Assembly (NCBI GenBank): GCA_946480485.1
Contig: CAMLJW010000248.1
Location: 1-7,769 of the forward strand
Length of the DNA: 7,769 bases
Origin: an uncultured Streptomyces sp.
Lineage (GTDB): Bacteria; Actinomycetota; Actinomycetes; Streptomycetales; Streptomycetaceae
Direction: 5' to 3'
Shown here: piece after piece, positions 5,194-7,769 of the stretch
Numbering within the stretch: the stretch's first letter is position 1
How the letters are laid out: the number at the start of each line of letters is the position of its first letter
Translations under genes and position numbers: made by a program
Notes under the pieces: model-generated
What the model saw: the letters and a program-made list of their open reading frames with translations, nothing else
What the model was told of the DNA's origin: nothing
Databases searched by the model: none

Positions 5194-6645
5194 ATGCCGG
5201 TCCTGGAGCCGCCGGACGAACTCCGCACCGTCACCCTGCCGCCGAGGCCCGCCCAGCACGGGGGCCGGACCGAAGTCCTGGTGGTCGGCGGCGGGCCCGC
5301 CGGGTGCGGGGCCGCGCTCGCCGCGTCCGATGCCGGGGCCGAGGTGGTACTCGTCGAGCGCTACGGGTTCCTGGGCGGCAACGCGACGGTGGCGCTCGTC
5401 ATGCCCCTGATGTCGTTCCACAACGAGCACAAGCAGGCCGCGTTCAACGGGACCGGGGAAGGGACCCGGCTGCTGCCCACGGACCACGGCGAGGGCGAGC
5501 CGGTGGTCGCCGGAGTCCTGTGGCGGCTGCTGGACCGGCTCACCGCGCGCGGCGGGTGCGTCCCGCCCTCCGTCGAGACCGGCTACACCGTGCCCTTCGA
5601 CCCGGAGATCTTCAAGCTGGTCCTGCTCGATCTGCTCGACGAGGCGGGGATCCGGATGCTGTTCCACTCCTTCGCCTCGTTGGCCCTGCCGCTCGACGAC
5701 GGCTGGCGCGTGGTCTTCGAGACCAAGTCGGGACCCGTGGTGATCGACGCCGACGTGGTCGTGGACGGCACGGGCGACGGCGACGTCGCGGCCGCCTGCG
5801 GAGCCCCGTACGAGATCGGCCGTCCCGAGGACGGCCTCGTTCAGCCGATGACGCTCATGTTCCGAGTCGCGGAATTCCTGCGGCCGCGGTTCGCCGAATA
5901 CGTCCGCGCACACCCCGACCAGTGGCGCGGCGTGCACGGCCTGTGGGACCTCGTCGAGCAGGCCACGGCGGACGGTGAACTCCAGCTGCCGCGCGAGGAC
6001 GTGCTGTTCTTCGGCACCCCGCACCCCGGTGAGGTCAGCGTCAACAGCACGCGCGTCACCGGGGCACTGGGCACCAGCGTGTGGCAGCTCAGCCACGCCG
6101 AGTACGCCGCCCGCGGCCAGCTGGCGCAGATCGACCACTTCCTGCGCAGCCACGTACCGGGCTTCGAGCGTGCGTATGTGGTCCAGAGCGGCACCCACAT
6201 CGGTGTCCGGGAGACCCGCCGCATCCTGGGCGACTACCAGCTGACCGGACACGACATCCTGGCCGCCCGCCCCTTTCCGGACGCCGTGGCGCACGGTGCC
6301 TACCCGATAGACATCCACAACCCGGAGGGCACCGGCACCCTCCTCAAACGCGTGCCCACGGGTCACTTCTACGACATCCCGCTGCGCTGCCTGCTGCCCC
6401 AGGAAACGGATCACCTGGTGGTGGCCGGGCGCTGCATCTCCGGCACACACGTGGCCCACTCCTCCTACCGGGTCATGCCCATCGCGATGGCCACCGGGCA
6501 AGCGGCGGGCGTCTGCGCGGCGCTGGCCGCACGCCTGGGGCGCAGCCCGCGGGATCTGCCGTTTCCCCTCGTCCAGCAGGAACTGCTGCGTCAGGGCGCC
6601 TATCTGCGCGACGGCATCCCTGACAGCGCGCCCGTGGCGCCCTGA
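5194..6645 (+). CDS. FAD-dependent oxidoreductase (FAD_oxidored family, PF12831-like)
   Basis: A 483-residue soluble flavoprotein. The Rossmann FAD-binding start VLVVGGGPAGCGAAL is at 28-42, followed by the acidic strand end and family signature ERYGFLGGNAT (55-65). A second dinucleotide-fold element, DGTGDGDVAAACGAP, is at 191-205. The C-terminal part has GVRETRRILGDY (337-348), GAYPIDIHNPEGTG (368-381), VAGRCISGTH (410-419) and VMPIAMATGQAAGVCAAL (427-444), all typical of this family. It should oxidise or reduce a substrate with bound FAD in the cytoplasm; the substrate is not deducible. Many relatives occur in carbohydrate-related gene sets, which fits its neighbour. The ATG start is well supported by GGAGG at 5184-5188 with a 5-base spacer. 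It lies 66 bases after the pyruvyl transferase gene on the same strand, so co-transcription is likely though interrupted by a weak hairpin. Length and motifs appear complete. Confidence 0.92.
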   Translation: MPVLEPPDELRTVTLPPRPAQHGGRTEVLVVGGGPAGCGAALAASDAGAEVVLVERYGFLGGNATVALVMPLMSFHNEHKQAAFNGTGEGTRLLPTDHGEGEPVVAGVLWRLLDRLTARGGCVPPSVETGYTVPFDPEIFKLVLLDLLDEAGIRMLFHSFASLALPLDDGWRVVFETKSGPVVIDADVVVDGTGDGDVAAACGAPYEIGRPEDGLVQPMTLMFRVAEFLRPRFAEYVRAHPDQWRGVHGLWDLVEQATADGELQLPREDVLFFGTPHPGEVSVNSTRVTGALGTSVWQLSHAEYAARGQLAQIDHFLRSHVPGFERAYVVQSGTHIGVRETRRILGDYQLTGHDILAARPFPDAVAHGAYPIDIHNPEGTGTLLKRVPTGHFYDIPLRCLLPQETDHLVVAGRCISGTHVAHSSYRVMPIAMATGQAAGVCAALAARLGRSPRDLPFPLVQQELLRQGAYLRDGIPDSAPVAP

Positions 6646-6653
6646 GCAGGTCA

Positions 6654-6722
6654 GGGCCTGTCTGGAGCTCCCTGCCCGCGCCGCGGCGCCCGCCCTCCGG
6701 GCCGACGACGTCCAGACGGCCC
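6654..6722 (+). terminator. Nested GC-rich inverted repeat after the FAD gene (possible terminator)
   Basis: GGGCC-T-GTCTGGA (6654-6666) pairs with TCCAGACGGCCC (6711-6722): 12 bp with one bulged T. Inside lies a perfect 12-bp palindrome GCGCCGCGGCGC (6678-6689), and GGAGCTCC (6664-6671) overlaps the left arm. It begins 9 bases after the stop codon. Streptomyces terminators often lack a T run, as here, so a terminator is reasonable but not proven. Confidence 0.4.
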
Positions 6723-6961
6723 CGGACGGCGGACTTGCGCCCGGCTTCCACGTATGCCGACCGACGTATGTCCAAGGTCACGAGCGCATCTCGCCGTTGC
6801 CCGAGGCCAGTGGGTACGTCTCCTTCACGGCCCGATAGCGTGATGGTCTCCCTCACCGCGCCCCTGGGAGTTCACCGACCTCGTACGGGACACGGTGAGC
6901 AGCCGTGCACGAACCCGCGTACTGCAGGGGGCGGGAACCACCCGCGAAGTCCTGCCAGGCC

Positions 6962-6972
6962 GGAGGTACCTC
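6962..6972 (+). promoter_or_regulatory. Ribosome binding site inside a palindrome, fixing the GTG start
   Basis: GGAGG at 6962-6966 lies ten bases before GTG 6977 and decides this start. It overlaps a perfect 10-bp palindrome GAGGTACCTC (6963-6972), which could bind a dimeric repressor. The first nine bases GGAGGTACC also occur at the ribosome binding site of the FAD gene (5184-5192). Confidence 0.6.
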
Positions 6973-6976
6973 ACCC

Positions 6977-7769
6977 GTGAGCACGACCAAAGCAGCCCCG
7001 CCCGGGGTTGACCACGGCGACGCGGACGATGCGCAGGGGTGGCAGGTCAGCTCACCCCTCGTACTGATCATGCTGCTGCTCTTGGTGGTCGCGGTGCAGG
7101 GGCCGATCCGGGGGGCGGTGTCCGCACCGGTGATGCAGGGCTGGATGACCGTGTTCGTCGCGGTGGTCGTCCAGGCGCTGCCCTTCCTCGTCCTCGGTGT
7201 GCTGCTGTCGGCGGTCCTCGCGGTGTTCGTCCCGCCGTCGTTCTTCGCCCGCGCGCTGCCGAAGCGGCCCGCGCTGGCGGTGCCGGTCGCCGGGCTGTCC
7301 GGCGCGGTGCTCCCCGGTTGCGAGTGTGCCTCCGTGCCGGTGGCCGGAGCACTGGTCCGCCGGGGCGTCACGCCCGCGGCGGCATTCGCTTTCCTGCTGT
7401 CCGCCCCCGCGATCAATCCGATCGTGCTGACCGCCACCGCCGTCGCGTTTCCCGGCCATCCTCGGATGGTCCTCGCCCGGTTCATGGCGAGTCTGCTGGT
7501 GGCGTGCGTGATGGGCTGGTTGTGGCAGAGGCTGGGCCGCACCGACTGGCTGCGTCCACCGGACCGCCCGTCGTTCGACGGCGTCGGCAAGGGGGCGGCG
7601 TTCTGGGGATCCGTACGGCACGACGTGATGCACGCGGGCGGGTTCCTCGTCGTCGGCGCGATGGCCGCGGCGACCCTGAAGGCGGTGGTACCGGCAAGCC
7701 GGCTGCAGTCCGTCGCCGACAACCCGGTGCTGTCGATCCTCGCGCTGGCGGTCCTCGCGGTGCTGTTGT
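6977..7769 (+). CDS. Permease, YraQ/ArsP (DUF318, PF03773) family, 3' end outside window
   Basis: The first 264 codons of an integral membrane permease that continues past the right edge. After a polar N-terminus (1-25, acidic at 12-18) there are hydrophobic segments at about 27-41, 55-85, 98-122, 131-158, 163-183, 215-236 and 249-264. The family signature is unmistakable: LPGCECASVPVAGALVRRG at 112-130 with the paired Cys115 and Cys117, followed by SAPAINPIVLTATAVAF at 142-158. Characterised relatives include ArsP, which exports trivalent organoarsenicals; most members are unassigned, and metal or metalloid transport is the usual guess. In actinomycetes such permeases are often followed by a TIGR03943-family partner, which here would lie beyond the window. 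GTG 6977 is chosen for the GGAGG ten bases upstream and because no other start precedes the first membrane segment. The 331-base gap suggests its own promoter. Confidence 0.9.
   Translation, partial: MSTTKAAPPGVDHGDADDAQGWQVSSPLVLIMLLLLVVAVQGPIRGAVSAPVMQGWMTVFVAVVVQALPFLVLGVLLSAVLAVFVPPSFFARALPKRPALAVPVAGLSGAVLPGCECASVPVAGALVRRGVTPAAAFAFLLSAPAINPIVLTATAVAFPGHPRMVLARFMASLLVACVMGWLWQRLGRTDWLRPPDRPSFDGVGKGAAFWGSVRHDVMHAGGFLVVGAMAAATLKAVVPASRLQSVADNPVLSILALAVLAVLL

Larger units (their letters stand above)
6646..6976. promoter_or_regulatory. Intergenic region upstream of the permease
   Basis: These 331 bases probably hold the end of the preceding transcript and the permease promoter and leader. 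Beyond the nested repeat they contain ACGTATG twice, 14 bases apart (6750-6756 and 6764-6770), and CTCACCG 6852-6858 inverted against CGGTGAG 6893-6899. GCGGG at 6931-6935 can pair with CCCGC on either side (6914-6918 or 6941-6945), giving two exclusive hairpins just before the ribosome binding site. I see no AT-rich Zur-like box, no clear -35/-10 pair and no complete known riboswitch. A minus-strand frame from GTG 6856 runs antisense into the FAD gene and is not called. Confidence 0.5.

Noticed and set aside
3652..6501. Very long minus-strand open frame of 949 codons opposite the pyruvyl transferase and FAD genes
   Set aside because: It runs antisense to two genes with clear family motifs and has a low-complexity His/Arg/Gln/Val-rich translation, so it is a mirror of their codon bias.
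6473..6856. Minus-strand frame starting at GTG 6856 with AGGGG a few bases upstream
   Set aside because: The first 60 residues look mildly protein-like, but codon bias is mixed and the frame runs about 170 bases antisense into the end of the FAD gene with no recognisable domain. It cannot be supported without a homologue.
6921..6966. Cobalamin-riboswitch-like fragment (GGGAACC, GCGAAGTCC, TGCCAGG)
   Set aside because: Only scattered short matches are present. The conserved core spacing and the B12 box are missing.
7068..7722. Minus-strand and alternate-frame open frames across the permease
   Set aside because: They overlap a frame with the unmistakable CxC permease signature and membrane segments, and they show no domain.

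Overview
High-GC DNA with a strong G/C bias at third codon positions, GGAGG-type ribosome binding sites, a GTG start and gene families common in Streptomyces. I infer a Streptomyces-like actinomycete. The window holds five well-supported protein genes, one of them cut by the right edge, plus one small gene of unknown function. No rRNA, tRNA, CRISPR array, transposase or phage gene was seen.

Layout. Bases 1-375 have no intact gene, only a short hairpin and a possible frameshifted remnant of a small hydrophilic protein on the minus strand. Bases 376-1764 (minus) encode an MFS exporter of the EntS/MFS_3 type. A 492-base divergent region (1765-2256) follows; it carries a hairpin plus T5 run in the exporter's upstream region, several small inverted repeats and an A/C-rich leader for the next gene. 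Bases 2257-3066 (+) encode a short-chain dehydrogenase/reductase. A block of 14-bp tandem repeats (3094-3176) separates it from a convergent 94-residue protein of unknown function (3202-3486, minus).

Bases 3487-3840 are a second divergent region ending in a dense array of about seven GTWCCGAC-like octamers. The array lies just upstream of a polysaccharide pyruvyl transferase family gene (3841-5127, +), which is followed after 66 bases by an FAD-dependent oxidoreductase (5194-6645, +). These two are probably co-transcribed. A nested GC-rich inverted repeat (6654-6722) may end that transcript. After a 331-base gap a permease of the YraQ/ArsP (DUF318) family starts with GTG at 6977 and runs off the window.

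How the genes may work together. The pyruvyl transferase and the FAD enzyme look like a small cytoplasmic module acting on a sugar-containing substrate, but neither substrate nor product can be read from the sequence. The exporter and the SDR share only a divergent control region. The permease looks like the start of a separate metal or metalloid transport unit. No complete new system could be demonstrated. The points most worth checking are the octamer array, the pyruvyl transferase/FAD pair, the possible attenuator upstream of the exporter, and the 14-bp repeat block.
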